Of a stretch of DNA of 14,573 bases, positions 1 to 6,954 are shown one piece after another. The position numbers and the translations under genes were made by a program. The notes beneath the pieces were generated by a model. The model had not been told where the DNA came from. It searched no databases and was given only the letters and a program-made list of their open reading frames with translations. The DNA lies in contig CAZJWR010000079.1 of assembly GCA_964549765.1 (NCBI GenBank), positions 1-14,573 on the forward strand, written 5' to 3'. The DNA comes from CAZJWR01 sp964549765. Its GTDB lineage: Bacteria > Zixibacteria > MSB-5A5 > GN15 > JAAZOE01. The stretch's first letter is position 1; every line of letters begins with the position of its first letter.

Positions 1-123
1 TGGGTCCTGGAAAAAAGCGGCGGCAATAAGACCAAAGCCGCCCGGGTCCTCGGGATCGACACCTCGACGCTGTATCGAAAACTCGGCAAATATGCTTCTG
101 ATCAGGACCGCAGGAGAGAATAG
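1..123 (+). CDS. C-terminal fragment of an NtrC-family sigma-54-dependent response regulator (PilR-like)
   Basis: The window opens inside a gene; 40 residues remain before the TAG stop at 121-123. They contain a Fis-type helix-turn-helix, seen as GNKTKAARVLGI followed by STLYRKL, which is the DNA-binding end typical of NtrC-type enhancer-binding proteins. Such proteins normally carry a receiver domain and a sigma-54-activating AAA+ domain upstream, both outside this window. Two pilin genes with sigma-54-type promoters follow directly, so a PilR-like role in activating pilin transcription is likely. That role is inferred from context because the diagnostic domains are not visible. The gene is partial only because of the window edge. 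Confidence 0.88.
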   Translation, partial: WVLEKSGGNKTKAARVLGIDTSTLYRKLGKYASDQDRRRE

Positions 124-129
124 GCTGGT

Positions 130-146
130 TCGGCCCGATATTTGCG
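130..146 (+). promoter_or_regulatory. Sigma-54 (-24/-12) promoter of the first pilin gene
   Basis: TCGGCCCG (130-137), four bases, then TTGCG (142-146) match the consensus YTGGCACG-N4-TTGCW at most positions. The invariant GG (132-133) and GC (144-145) are separated by exactly ten bases. Transcription would start near 157, just before the GGAGG ribosome site at 161-165. The -24 box departs from consensus at two positions, so it may be weaker than the promoter of the second pilin gene. Confidence 0.6.
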
Positions 147-174
147 GACAAGAACCATCCGGAGGTACCAAGAA

Positions 175-597
175 ATGAGACGATATCCAAAAAACGCCGG
201 GTTTACGCTCATCGAATTGATGATCGTTGTCGTCATCATTGGTTTGCTGGCTATGCTGGCTATTCCCCGCTTCATGGCGGTATCGACCAAGAGCAAACAG
301 TCCGAAGCGAGGCTGATTCTCAAACAGATTTATATTAATCAACGGGCCTATCGTCAGGCGGGAATCAGCTATTATCTGCCGGCAGGGCCGGCCTCGGCGA
401 GCAATCCGTTTGCTTTCAGAGATATTACGATCGAGATCAGCTCAAAGTCGAGATATACCTATACGATCAACGGCGACGCGAATACCTTCACGGCAACCGC
501 CACGTCGAGCATCTTGGACGACGATCCGATACAGGATATCTGGCAGATAGACGACGGTGGCAATTTGACCTGCGTCTCTGATGACGCCATGTTGTAG
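175..597 (+). CDS. Type IV pilin (PilA-like major or minor pilin), copy 1
   Basis: This 140-residue prepilin would be cut and N-methylated by prepilin peptidase and assembled into a type IV pilus or related filament. It has a short positive leader (MRRYPKNAG), then the cleavage site G/FTLIE with the conserved Glu at mature position 5, and a hydrophobic helix (IVVVIIGLLAMLAI). The start at 175 is chosen because GGAGG lies nine bases upstream; an upstream in-frame ATG at 142 would overlap the promoter and make an unusually long leader. The C-terminal half is beta-rich and ends with LDDDP, WQIDD, GNL and a single Cys. With only one Cys it cannot form the C-terminal disulfide loop of many pilins. 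It is clearly paralogous to the pilin gene at 834-1268. A GspG-type pseudopilin is an alternative, but the tandem pair beside a PilR-like gene favours pilin. Confidence 0.9.
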   Translation: MRRYPKNAGFTLIELMIVVVIIGLLAMLAIPRFMAVSTKSKQSEARLILKQIYINQRAYRQAGISYYLPAGPASASNPFAFRDITIEISSKSRYTYTINGDANTFTATATSSILDDDPIQDIWQIDDGGNLTCVSDDAML

Positions 598-742
598 ACT
601 GATGCAAAATGCAATGATCAAGGCAGGATACACATGCATAACTATAGAGCCGATTCAATATGGGATATTTCCAACACCGGCGGCCAGCGGCATGAAGACG
701 GGAATATGTTGGCCGACATGGAATTGCAAAATCCGAGTATAA

Positions 743-758
743 TTTCCCCTCGGGGAAA
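743..758. repeat. Perfect inverted repeat upstream of the second pilin promoter
   Basis: TTTCCCC (743-749) and GGGGAAA (752-758) are perfect complements separated by two bases. The element ends five bases before the -24 box of the sigma-54 promoter. It could be an operator or a hairpin that ends readthrough from the first pilin gene, although it lacks a U tract. The rest of the 598-833 gap shows no convincing gene. Confidence 0.5.
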
Positions 759-763
759 GGAGA

Positions 764-779
764 TGGCACCGGCCTTGCA
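764..779 (+). promoter_or_regulatory. Near-perfect sigma-54 (-24/-12) promoter of the second pilin gene
   Basis: TGGCAC (764-769), five bases, then TTGCA (775-779) match the sigma-54 core consensus at every strongly conserved position, with GG and GC exactly ten bases apart. The predicted start is about 790, giving a leader of about 44 bases before the pilin ATG at 834. Pilin genes are classic sigma-54/PilR targets, and the tail of an NtrC-type activator gene lies at the start of the window. Confidence 0.85.
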
Positions 780-833
780 AAGGTAATCGGCAGAAAGATA
801 GGGTTTACCAAATCCAAACGTCAGGAGGTTTCA

Positions 834-1268
834 ATGTTCTCAAAATTTCATAACCGCCAGAGAGGTTTCACCTTGATCGAGCTCATGATCGTGGTGGTCA
901 TCATCGGCATTCTGGCCGCTCTGGCCATTCCGCGGTTCATGCGCGCCTCGACCAAATCGAAGCAGTCTGAGGCGAAGCAGATCCTGAAGCAGATTTACAC
1001 CATGGAACGGACCTACCGTCAGGAAAATAGCACGTATTGGGGCGCCGGCGTTACTGCCTCGGCGGCCGCTCAAAACGGTTTCGTCACCATCGGCGTCGAG
1101 ATTATGCCGACGGCGAAGTACACCTATACCATCGTGACGGCCGACGCGACGACGCTCTTGGTTACCGCCACCGCCAGTGAGTTGGACGATGACCCCGCGG
1201 TCGATACCTGGCAGATCGACGATGCCGGCAATCTGCAGTGCACCAACGACGACGTGATTCTCCAGTAG
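834..1268 (+). CDS. Type IV pilin (PilA-like major or minor pilin), copy 2
   Basis: This 144-residue prepilin has the leader MFSKFHNRQRG, the cleavage site G/FTLIE with Glu at mature position 5, and a hydrophobic N-terminal helix almost identical to that of the preceding pilin. AGGAGG (823-828) sits five bases before the ATG and fixes the start. The shared segment continues through the IPRFM and TKSKQSEA regions; the middle diverges, and the C-terminus again carries LDDDP, WQIDD, GNL and one Cys. The acidic cluster could bind calcium, as in some GspG-type proteins, but this is inference. The near-consensus sigma-54 promoter and strong ribosome site suggest this is the more highly expressed copy. 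The gene is followed by a strong terminator, so the pilins form their own unit. Confidence 0.92.
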   Translation: MFSKFHNRQRGFTLIELMIVVVIIGILAALAIPRFMRASTKSKQSEAKQILKQIYTMERTYRQENSTYWGAGVTASAAAQNGFVTIGVEIMPTAKYTYTIVTADATTLLVTATASELDDDPAVDTWQIDDAGNLQCTNDDVILQ

Positions 1269-1294
1269 CGACGTTCTATCCTAATCTTGAGTCT

Positions 1295-1322
1295 AAGGCG
1301 GGACCTCGATCCCGCCTTTTTT
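1295..1322 (+). terminator. Rho-independent terminator after the pilin genes
   Basis: AAGGCGGGA (1295-1303) pairs perfectly with TCCCGCCTT (1310-1318) around a six-base loop, and the descending arm runs into six T residues (1317-1322). It lies 26 bases after the second pilin stop codon and isolates the pilins from the glycosyltransferase operon. Confidence 0.93.
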
Positions 1323-1384
1323 ATTGCCGTTCGGGAAGTTGTTTCGGCATCAATATTTGCACCTTTTTGGTCGACATATAGACT

Positions 1385-3286
1385 ATGAGAAAAATCCTTG
1401 CACCGCTATTCGTCTGTCTGCTGCTCGGCGGCGGTTACTTGTGGACCATGGCGCCGGGGAATTTCTGGCTCGATTCGCCCGCCTTTGCCGCCTGTAACCA
1501 AATCCTGGGCCTGCCGCACTCACCCAGCTTCCCTCTGTATACGATACTGGGAAGGACACTTAACGTCAGCCTGCCCGGCGCGCCGGTGTCGGCCAGCAAT
1601 TTCTATTCGATGCTGGCGGCGGTTTGCGGCGGTGTCGTCTGCTGCTTCATTTTGCTCCATCTACTCGGAGATGGACAATCATCCTTCGGCTTCGCCCGAA
1701 TTTTTGCAGTTGCGGGAGCCCTCTACATCGGTTTCATGACGCCGGTCTGGCAGTCGGCGGTCCGGGCGGAGGTATACGCGCTGCAGATTGTTTTGATGCT
1801 CTTGATAATGTACTTTTTCTTCAAGATGCGAATACATTCAGAGGATTCACGCCAAGTCAGATTCGCCGTCATAATGGTCTTTCTGCAGGGATTGGCGTTC
1901 GCCAACCATTCCCTGATGGCTCTCGCCACCTTGCCGCTCGTCTTGATTGCGACTTACCGGATATGGCGCACGGAATCGGCGAAAACATTCGTCAAGACTG
2001 CCGTGGCTTCGGCGATTGTGTTCGCGGTGGCGCTGAGCTGTTATCTCTATCTGCCGATCCGCGCCGAACAAAACCCGGCCATCAACTCCGGCCGGCCGAC
2101 AACCCTGGCGACGACATTTCAGGCGATCACCCGCACCGGCGAGGATTATCTTCCCCCTGCGGCTCAGACCAGTCCCGCCTACATTTCCCGCGCCGCGGCC
2201 ATGGGGAAATTTATATTCGAGCAAACGGGAGGATTGATTCTGATCGGTCTGGCCATGGCTGTCTTTTTTGCCGTTCGGGAACGCCGCCGGGCAATACTGA
2301 TCCTGCTCCTTATATCCGGCCTCGGTTTCGGCATTACCCTGTGGGCGGCCGATTTTTCACTATCCAATTTCGATATCGTGGCTTACAGCTCCACGGGGTT
2401 GATTCCCCTGACGCTGTGCGCCTTCTACGGCATATATAGAATCATCCTCCATTTCAAAGACCGCCGCCGGATCGATTTGGTTGCCTATGCCGTCGGCGGA
2501 TTGCTGGTATTCTTCCAGTTTTCCGGGAACCTGTATTCGAGCGATCTGGCCGGCACGCGCGGCCCCGACCGCCTGGCCGGAATCATTCTCGACACGGCCC
2601 CGCCGGACGCCGTTTTGATTGTCAACGAAGATGACGTCCTCCTGCCCCTTTGGTACCATTGCTATGCCTTGGGCAAACGGCCGGATGTAGCCGTGATATC
2701 GACCGGCGCGTTGTATCGTCCCTCGTATCGCGAGGAAGTGCGTCATTTGTACCCCGATTTGAATTTCCCGGCGGAGATGAATACACATAAGATCGACGAT
2801 TTGGGACATGCCCTGGCGGCATTCTGCCGGATGAACGACGACCGTCCCATCATGGTACAGTTCGGAACCCCGGGAATCGGCGTGGAAAAGCTCAGATTCG
2901 ATGGATTCTTGTTTCAGTACGCGGATTCCGGCGCCGTGCCCTTCGATACGGCCGGCAAACAAGTATTGGTCCTGCTCGATTCGATCTCCTCGGGAGCCAC
3001 TGATCTCCTGACGAAGGAGTTTGCAGCGCGGACAGCCTTCAATTTCGGGGTCTATTTCGACCGCGTCGGCGATCAGAAATCGGCCTACAAATTATTTCAA
3101 TATGCCGTGGAAACGGACAACACCAATCCCGATTATCTGCTGCGTCTCGGCGTGGCATTTTACAAGGCTGGAAAGAATACAGAAGCGATTATGCTGTTGG
3201 ATCAAGCGACCAAGACCGGCGACGGCTGCCCCGAAGCCGAAACGATCATCCGGCAGATACGCGAGAAAGAATACAGCAAGCGATGA
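1385..3286 (+). CDS. DUF2723-family membrane glycosyltransferase (GT117-like) with TPR-like C-terminus
   Basis: This 633-residue polytopic membrane protein begins with a hydrophobic segment followed by the DUF2723 hallmark region: FWLDSPAF (residues 27-34), LGLPHSPSFPLY (41-52) and LGR. Relatives include TMEM260-type O-mannosyltransferases of GT-C architecture, which move sugar from a lipid carrier onto exported substrates. Many hydrophobic helices span roughly residues 80-430, then a soluble part ends in a TPR-like pair of helices (about 550-625, containing LLRLGVAFYKAGKNTEA). The usual motif has DSGEF and HPPG; here the Glu is Ala (residue 33) and HPPG reads HSPS, so activity or donor may differ. 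ATG 1385 is the only credible start, because an in-frame TAG lies at 1379, but no Shine-Dalgarno is visible. The stop overlaps the next start as ATGA. Family membership is confident; the substrate is unknown. Confidence 0.85.
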   Translation: MRKILAPLFVCLLLGGGYLWTMAPGNFWLDSPAFAACNQILGLPHSPSFPLYTILGRTLNVSLPGAPVSASNFYSMLAAVCGGVVCCFILLHLLGDGQSSFGFARIFAVAGALYIGFMTPVWQSAVRAEVYALQIVLMLLIMYFFFKMRIHSEDSRQVRFAVIMVFLQGLAFANHSLMALATLPLVLIATYRIWRTESAKTFVKTAVASAIVFAVALSCYLYLPIRAEQNPAINSGRPTTLATTFQAITRTGEDYLPPAAQTSPAYISRAAAMGKFIFEQTGGLILIGLAMAVFFAVRERRRAILILLLISGLGFGITLWAADFSLSNFDIVAYSSTGLIPLTLCAFYGIYRIILHFKDRRRIDLVAYAVGGLLVFFQFSGNLYSSDLAGTRGPDRLAGIILDTAPPDAVLIVNEDDVLLPLWYHCYALGKRPDVAVISTGALYRPSYREEVRHLYPDLNFPAEMNTHKIDDLGHALAAFCRMNDDRPIMVQFGTPGIGVEKLRFDGFLFQYADSGAVPFDTAGKQVLVLLDSISSGATDLLTKEFAARTAFNFGVYFDRVGDQKSAYKLFQYAVETDNTNPDYLLRLGVAFYKAGKNTEAIMLLDQATKTGDGCPEAETIIRQIREKEYSKR

Positions 3287-4317
3287 GAGACGAACGCATA
3301 GACATATCGGTCGTGGTGCCGATGTACAACGAATCGGCCAACATTCCGCTCAATCTGGAACGGATGCAGGCCGCGCTCAGACTCACCGGCGCCCGGTTTG
3401 AAATCATCCCGGTCGACGACGGATCGACCGATGATACATGGGCCAAACTTCAGACGCTGGCTGGGACGGACGAAACCATCCGGCCGACCGGATACCCCGA
3501 CAATTCCGGCCGGGGACGGGCCCTCCGGATCGGCATCAATCAGGCTCGGGGGCGGTTTATCCTCACCACCGACGCAGATCTATCGTACGACGAAACCTAC
3601 CTGCCGGCTATGTACGAATTGTTGTGTGATCCCCGAAAGCCCGATATGGTCGTGGGATCACCCTATATGCCCGGCGGCCAAACCAGAAACGTGCCCCCCA
3701 AGCGGCTTTTCATCAGCCGACTGGCGAATATGTTCCTGTCGAAGATCCTGCCGGGCAAGATAAAGACCGTGACGGGAATCCTGCGTGGATATCGGGCCGA
3801 GGCGGTCCGGTCGCTCGATCTCGAATCGAACGGCAAGGAGATTCATCTGGAAATCCTCTCCAAGGGAGTGGCCGCCGGATTCCGGATCATCGAGTTCCCG
3901 GCCGTGCTGACCGGCCGCCAGCGAGGCAAATCGAAATTCCGTTTTCGGGCTACGGCCTTTTCGCATATTCTTTTTTCGTTCTTCGAAAAACCTTCGATAC
4001 TGTTCGGCCTGATCGGATCGGTACTGATCCTGGGCGGCCTCGGTATCGGCGGCTATATAGTCTACTTGTGGCAAAAAGCGGCCCTCAACCCCAACCGCCC
4101 CCTGATGACGCTGATGGTGATCGTTCTGGTGGCGGGGATGCAGGTTCTGCTGTTCGGGTTTATCGGGTCGCTGTTGGTAATTCTTCGGCGGGAGATTTTC
4201 CGCGTTCAACGCCGGCAGGGCGAAATACTCCAGCGGTTGGATCGTTTCGAAAGCGTGCATCAGGAAAAGACACCGGTTCCGGCACACATGAGGGATGAGA
4301 CCGATGTTATCGTATAA
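3283..4317 (+). CDS. Membrane-anchored GT2 glycosyltransferase (polyprenyl-phosphate sugar transferase type)
   Basis: This 344-residue protein has a GT-A fold catalytic domain of the dolichol-phosphate mannosyltransferase/GtrB type. Nucleotide-sugar and metal-binding motifs are visible: VVPMYNES (11-18), VDDGSTDD (44-51), NSGRGRALRIG (74-84) and TDADLS (96-101). RQRGKSKF further on matches the conserved acceptor-loop region. Two membrane helices follow at about 239-264 and 274-302, then a short basic tail. Such enzymes charge a lipid carrier with a sugar at the inner face of the membrane and supply GT-C transferases like the one upstream. The start overlaps the preceding stop by four bases (ATGA), indicating translational coupling. 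The sugar specificity cannot be read from sequence. Confidence 0.9.
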   Translation: MRDERIDISVVVPMYNESANIPLNLERMQAALRLTGARFEIIPVDDGSTDDTWAKLQTLAGTDETIRPTGYPDNSGRGRALRIGINQARGRFILTTDADLSYDETYLPAMYELLCDPRKPDMVVGSPYMPGGQTRNVPPKRLFISRLANMFLSKILPGKIKTVTGILRGYRAEAVRSLDLESNGKEIHLEILSKGVAAGFRIIEFPAVLTGRQRGKSKFRFRATAFSHILFSFFEKPSILFGLIGSVLILGGLGIGGYIVYLWQKAALNPNRPLMTLMVIVLVAGMQVLLFGFIGSLLVILRREIFRVQRRQGEILQRLDRFESVHQEKTPVPAHMRDETDVIV

Positions 4318-5467
4318 GCTGCTGATCATCACCAACCGGTATCCGGCGAACGCCGACGACGGCGCCTCGCCGTTTGTCGCCGATTTCGTTCGGGCGGTGC
4401 GCCGAACCGGAATCGATTGCACCGTGTTGACCCCGTATCACGAAGCCAAGACGTACGACGACGACACCGACGTCGTCCGTTTCCCGTGGGGCGAGAACCA
4501 TCAGACCGTCGGCTCGCTGCCGCTGTTCAATCCATTGACCTGGCCGAAAATCGTCCGGTATTTCCGTAACGGATATCACGAAGCGGCGCGCCTGCATCGT
4601 GAAAAGAACTTCGATTTTTGCCTCGCCCTGTGGGCCGCCCCATCGGGGTTGTTTGCGCGGCGGCTGAAAAAGGATTTCCGCCTGCCGTATGCCGTCTGGT
4701 GTCTGGGGTCGGATATTCACACCTATCCGAAACTTCCAGTAGTCAGAAACCTGATTATTGACGCACTCAAAAACAGTGAACGCGTTTTCGCCGACGGCCG
4801 GGCTTTGGGCGAGACGGCCAGGGCGTTATCCGGCGTGGAATGTCATTTTCTGCCGTCATTACGGCGCATCGATCATGTCCCGTATCCCGTACAAAATCCG
4901 CAGAAAAATTTCTTTGTCTGTCCCGGGCGGGTGGAAAGCGCCAAGGGCGTCTATGATCTCCTCGACGCCTTCCGGATCGTGGCCGAGCGGCACAAATCAT
5001 GGCTGCTGTACTACATCGGCAGCGGTGGCGCCCGCACGAAACTGCTGAAGCGAATCAAGGCGTATGACCTGGAAGAACGCGTCCTCTGTCCGGGATTTTT
5101 GTCAACCGAAGAGATGTTTCGGGTCACGGCCCAGGCCAGAGCGATTGTCATCCCCACCCGTTCCGATTCCCTTCCCCTTACCTTCGGCGAGGCCATGCAA
5201 CTGGGCCGGCCGGTGGTCGCGACAGATGTCGGCGATCTACGTCATTTTACCGAGAAATACGAAGTCGGATTGGTCGTGCCGCCGGCGTCACCGGATCTTC
5301 TGGCCGAAGCGCTGGAGTACATGATCGATCACGGCGACGAGGTCAAGGGCAGATACGACGACTGCGTGGAAGAACTCGATATCGATCGGGCGGCGGATTC
5401 ATTCGTCCAATGGCTGACGGAATATATACCGGCCCGGCAGGAGACACAATCCGCGGTACCATGCTAA
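4304..5467 (+). CDS. GT4-family glycosyltransferase (GT-B fold)
   Basis: This protein of about 387 residues has an N-terminal acceptor domain with NRYPANADDGASPFV, matching family-4 transferases that act on surface polysaccharides. Its C-terminal donor-binding domain shows PGRVESAKGV, IGSGG, LCPGFLSTEEM and SLPLTFGEAMQLGRPVVATDVG. The family EX7E motif reads DX7E here (Asp 288 and Glu 296), a conservative change seen in some members. The ATG at 4304 is preferred because GAGGG at 4290-4294 lies nine bases upstream; an in-frame ATG at 4295 lacks a spaced ribosome site. The gene overlaps the GT2 gene by 14 bases. A retaining transfer in glycan assembly is likely, with donor and acceptor unknown. 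Confidence 0.88.
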   Translation: MLSYKLLIITNRYPANADDGASPFVADFVRAVRRTGIDCTVLTPYHEAKTYDDDTDVVRFPWGENHQTVGSLPLFNPLTWPKIVRYFRNGYHEAARLHREKNFDFCLALWAAPSGLFARRLKKDFRLPYAVWCLGSDIHTYPKLPVVRNLIIDALKNSERVFADGRALGETARALSGVECHFLPSLRRIDHVPYPVQNPQKNFFVCPGRVESAKGVYDLLDAFRIVAERHKSWLLYYIGSGGARTKLLKRIKAYDLEERVLCPGFLSTEEMFRVTAQARAIVIPTRSDSLPLTFGEAMQLGRPVVATDVGDLRHFTEKYEVGLVVPPASPDLLAEALEYMIDHGDEVKGRYDDCVEELDIDRAADSFVQWLTEYIPARQETQSAVPC

Positions 5468-6138
5468 CCGACACCGAGAAAAAGCAGACCTATTTCAACC
5501 GATACTGGCAAACGCGCGATCTGCCGAGCGCCGACGCGCGCTCGGTGCAGCGGGCAGAATTGACACGGTCGCTCCTGGGCGAACCGTACAACGCTTATAT
5601 CCTCGAAATCGGCTGCGGTCGCGGCACGGTGCTATCATATCTCGCTGACGCCGGATACAATATCGCCGGATGCGATATATCCAGTCAATCCGTGGCCGAT
5701 CTCCAAGCCGCCCGCAGGGACGTATTTCTCTGCGATGTCGAGCATGACGACCTTCCCGAAACCTACGACGCGATCCTTTGCCTCGAAGTACTTCAGCAAA
5801 TCTTCGATCCGGTGGCGGCGCTTAGGAAATGCGTTCAATATCTCAAAGACGACGGATTCATGATCGTATCCGTCCCCAATGAGTTTCATCTGGTTTCGCG
5901 GCTGCGGATGTTTTCCGGCATAAGTCATTTGGGGCATTTCGAGGAATCGCACATCCGTCTGTTTACGCCGCGGCGTGCACGCGAATTATTCGCGGCCGCA
6001 GGGCTTCGTGTCGAAAAAGTCATATCCGTCTCGATAATCCCGCCGAGAATGAAGTGGCTCAGGGCCGTCGGCAGTCTATTGGCAAAATTTTCACCGGGCC
6101 TTTTTTCACTCTCACAAATATATCGGATACGACAATAA
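5461..6138 (+). CDS. Class I SAM-dependent methyltransferase
   Basis: This 225-residue Rossmann-fold methyltransferase resembles UbiG/Methyltransf_11-type enzymes. Motif I, LEIGCGRG (48-55), binds S-adenosylmethionine, the acidic Asp 72 in GCDIS should hold the ribose, and LCDVEHDDLPETYDAILCLEVLQQI covers motifs II and III. HLGHFEESHIRLFTP near residue 160 is typical of small-molecule and sugar O-methyltransferases of polysaccharide clusters. ATG 5461 is chosen because it overlaps the previous stop by seven bases and starts where homology begins; an upstream in-frame ATG at 5410 lies deep inside the GT4 gene. Given its neighbours, a glycan or lipid-linked sugar is the likely substrate, but this is inference. 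Confidence 0.87.
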   Translation: MLTDTEKKQTYFNRYWQTRDLPSADARSVQRAELTRSLLGEPYNAYILEIGCGRGTVLSYLADAGYNIAGCDISSQSVADLQAARRDVFLCDVEHDDLPETYDAILCLEVLQQIFDPVAALRKCVQYLKDDGFMIVSVPNEFHLVSRLRMFSGISHLGHFEESHIRLFTPRRARELFAAAGLRVEKVISVSIIPPRMKWLRAVGSLLAKFSPGLFSLSQIYRIRQ

Positions 6139-6932
6139 TGAGCACGACCGAAACCAAGTACGCCTATGAAAAAGACGGGACGTTTTCCGAACGCTTCCCG
6201 ATTCTGTACGACAAAGACCAGCGCTATCAGAAGGCCGCCAAAGTGATCGCCGTTTGCCGGGACTATTCGGACAGGCCGCTTTCGGAATTGGTCGCGCTCG
6301 ACCTGGGCGCGTCGACGTCGATCATGACCGACTATTTCGCGCAGCATTTCAAACAGGTCATCGCTCTCGATATCGATCATGTCGGCCTGCATTCAGGCAA
6401 GGATGCATCTGACACAGAAAATATCATGTACATTTGTTCCGACGGTACGCGCTCGGCGCTGGCCGACAGATCGGTCGACGTTATTATCTGCAATCAGGTC
6501 TATGAGCACGTTGAGGATCAGCCGGGACTGGCGTTTGAAATCGAACGACTCCTGAAACCCGACGGATTCTGCTATTTCGGAGCAGGAAATCGGTTCGTGC
6601 TTATCGAAGGTCACTATTTTCTGCCGTGCCTGTCATGGATGCCGATGTGGATGTCCCATCTGTACTTGAAATTGATGGGTCGGAAGGTCAAATACGATGT
6701 CTATCTGCTTTCGTTGCGACGCCTGCGCAAGCTCCTGAAAAATTTTGAGATGATCGATTATACCGAACGGCTGATCCGTGACCCGGAACGTTTTTCGGCC
6801 ACCGACGTGATCCGGCCCGATTCCTGGCTGGCGCGCCTGCCGCGACGGATATTTCGATTCGTCTACCCGCTCTTGCCGGCGTGGGTCTTTATCATAAAAA
6901 ACAAAGCGGCCTACCCGCGCAGGCCGCTCTGA
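6138..6932 (+). CDS. Second, divergent SAM-dependent methyltransferase of the glycan operon
   Basis: This 264-residue class I methyltransferase shows LDLGAST (54-60) at motif I, an acidic Asp after the second strand (IALDID, 75-80), SDGTRSALADRSVDVIICNQVYEHV for the later motifs, and LLKPDGFCYFGAGNR. Motif I lacks the second glycine of GxGxG, having Ser-Thr instead. The C-terminal part (about 160-255) is hydrophobic and basic (LSWMPMWM, PRRIFRFVYPLLPAWVFII) and may touch the membrane. The start at 6138 overlaps the previous stop as TAATG; an earlier in-frame ATG at 6054 lies within the previous gene. The last codons form one arm of a hairpin that terminates the opposing suf operon. Not a duplicate of the upstream methyltransferase. 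Confidence 0.83.
   Translation: MSTTETKYAYEKDGTFSERFPILYDKDQRYQKAAKVIAVCRDYSDRPLSELVALDLGASTSIMTDYFAQHFKQVIALDIDHVGLHSGKDASDTENIMYICSDGTRSALADRSVDVIICNQVYEHVEDQPGLAFEIERLLKPDGFCYFGAGNRFVLIEGHYFLPCLSWMPMWMSHLYLKLMGRKVKYDVYLLSLRRLRKLLKNFEMIDYTERLIRDPERFSATDVIRPDSWLARLPRRIFRFVYPLLPAWVFIIKNKAAYPRRPL
6896..6928 (-). terminator. Minus-strand intrinsic terminator of sufCB, inside the opposing methyltransferase gene
   Basis: AGCGGCCT (6905-6912) and AGGCCGCT (6921-6928) are perfect complements around an eight-base loop. Read on the minus strand, the hairpin is followed by a T-rich run (TTGTTTTTT, 6904-6896). On the plus strand no T run follows, so it should act only on transcripts from sufC-sufB, whose stop codon is 26 bases away. 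It lies in the last codons of the plus-strand methyltransferase. Confidence 0.85.
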
Positions 6933-6954
6933 ACAATCTATTTACTCGTAAACC

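Noticed and set aside
634..786. An open frame of 50 codons between the two pilin genes, in frame with the first pilin beyond its stop codon.
   Set aside because: It has only a weak ribosome site, an unremarkable composition and no recognisable protein features. The sigma-54 promoter of the second pilin lies at its 3' end, and the pilin stop codon aligns with the natural end of its paralogue, so readthrough is unlikely.
124..833. A GEMM-type cyclic-di-GMP riboswitch, often found upstream of pilin genes.
   Set aside because: The conserved GEMM core and its two-helix layout were not found before either pilin gene.
1343..1365. A sigma-54-like sequence (TTTCGGCATC then TTTGCA) upstream of the DUF2723 gene.
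   Set aside because: The GG and GC are eleven bases apart instead of ten; sigma-54 is strict about this spacing. A sigma-70-like TATAGA at 1377-1382 is too close to the start codon to be convincing.
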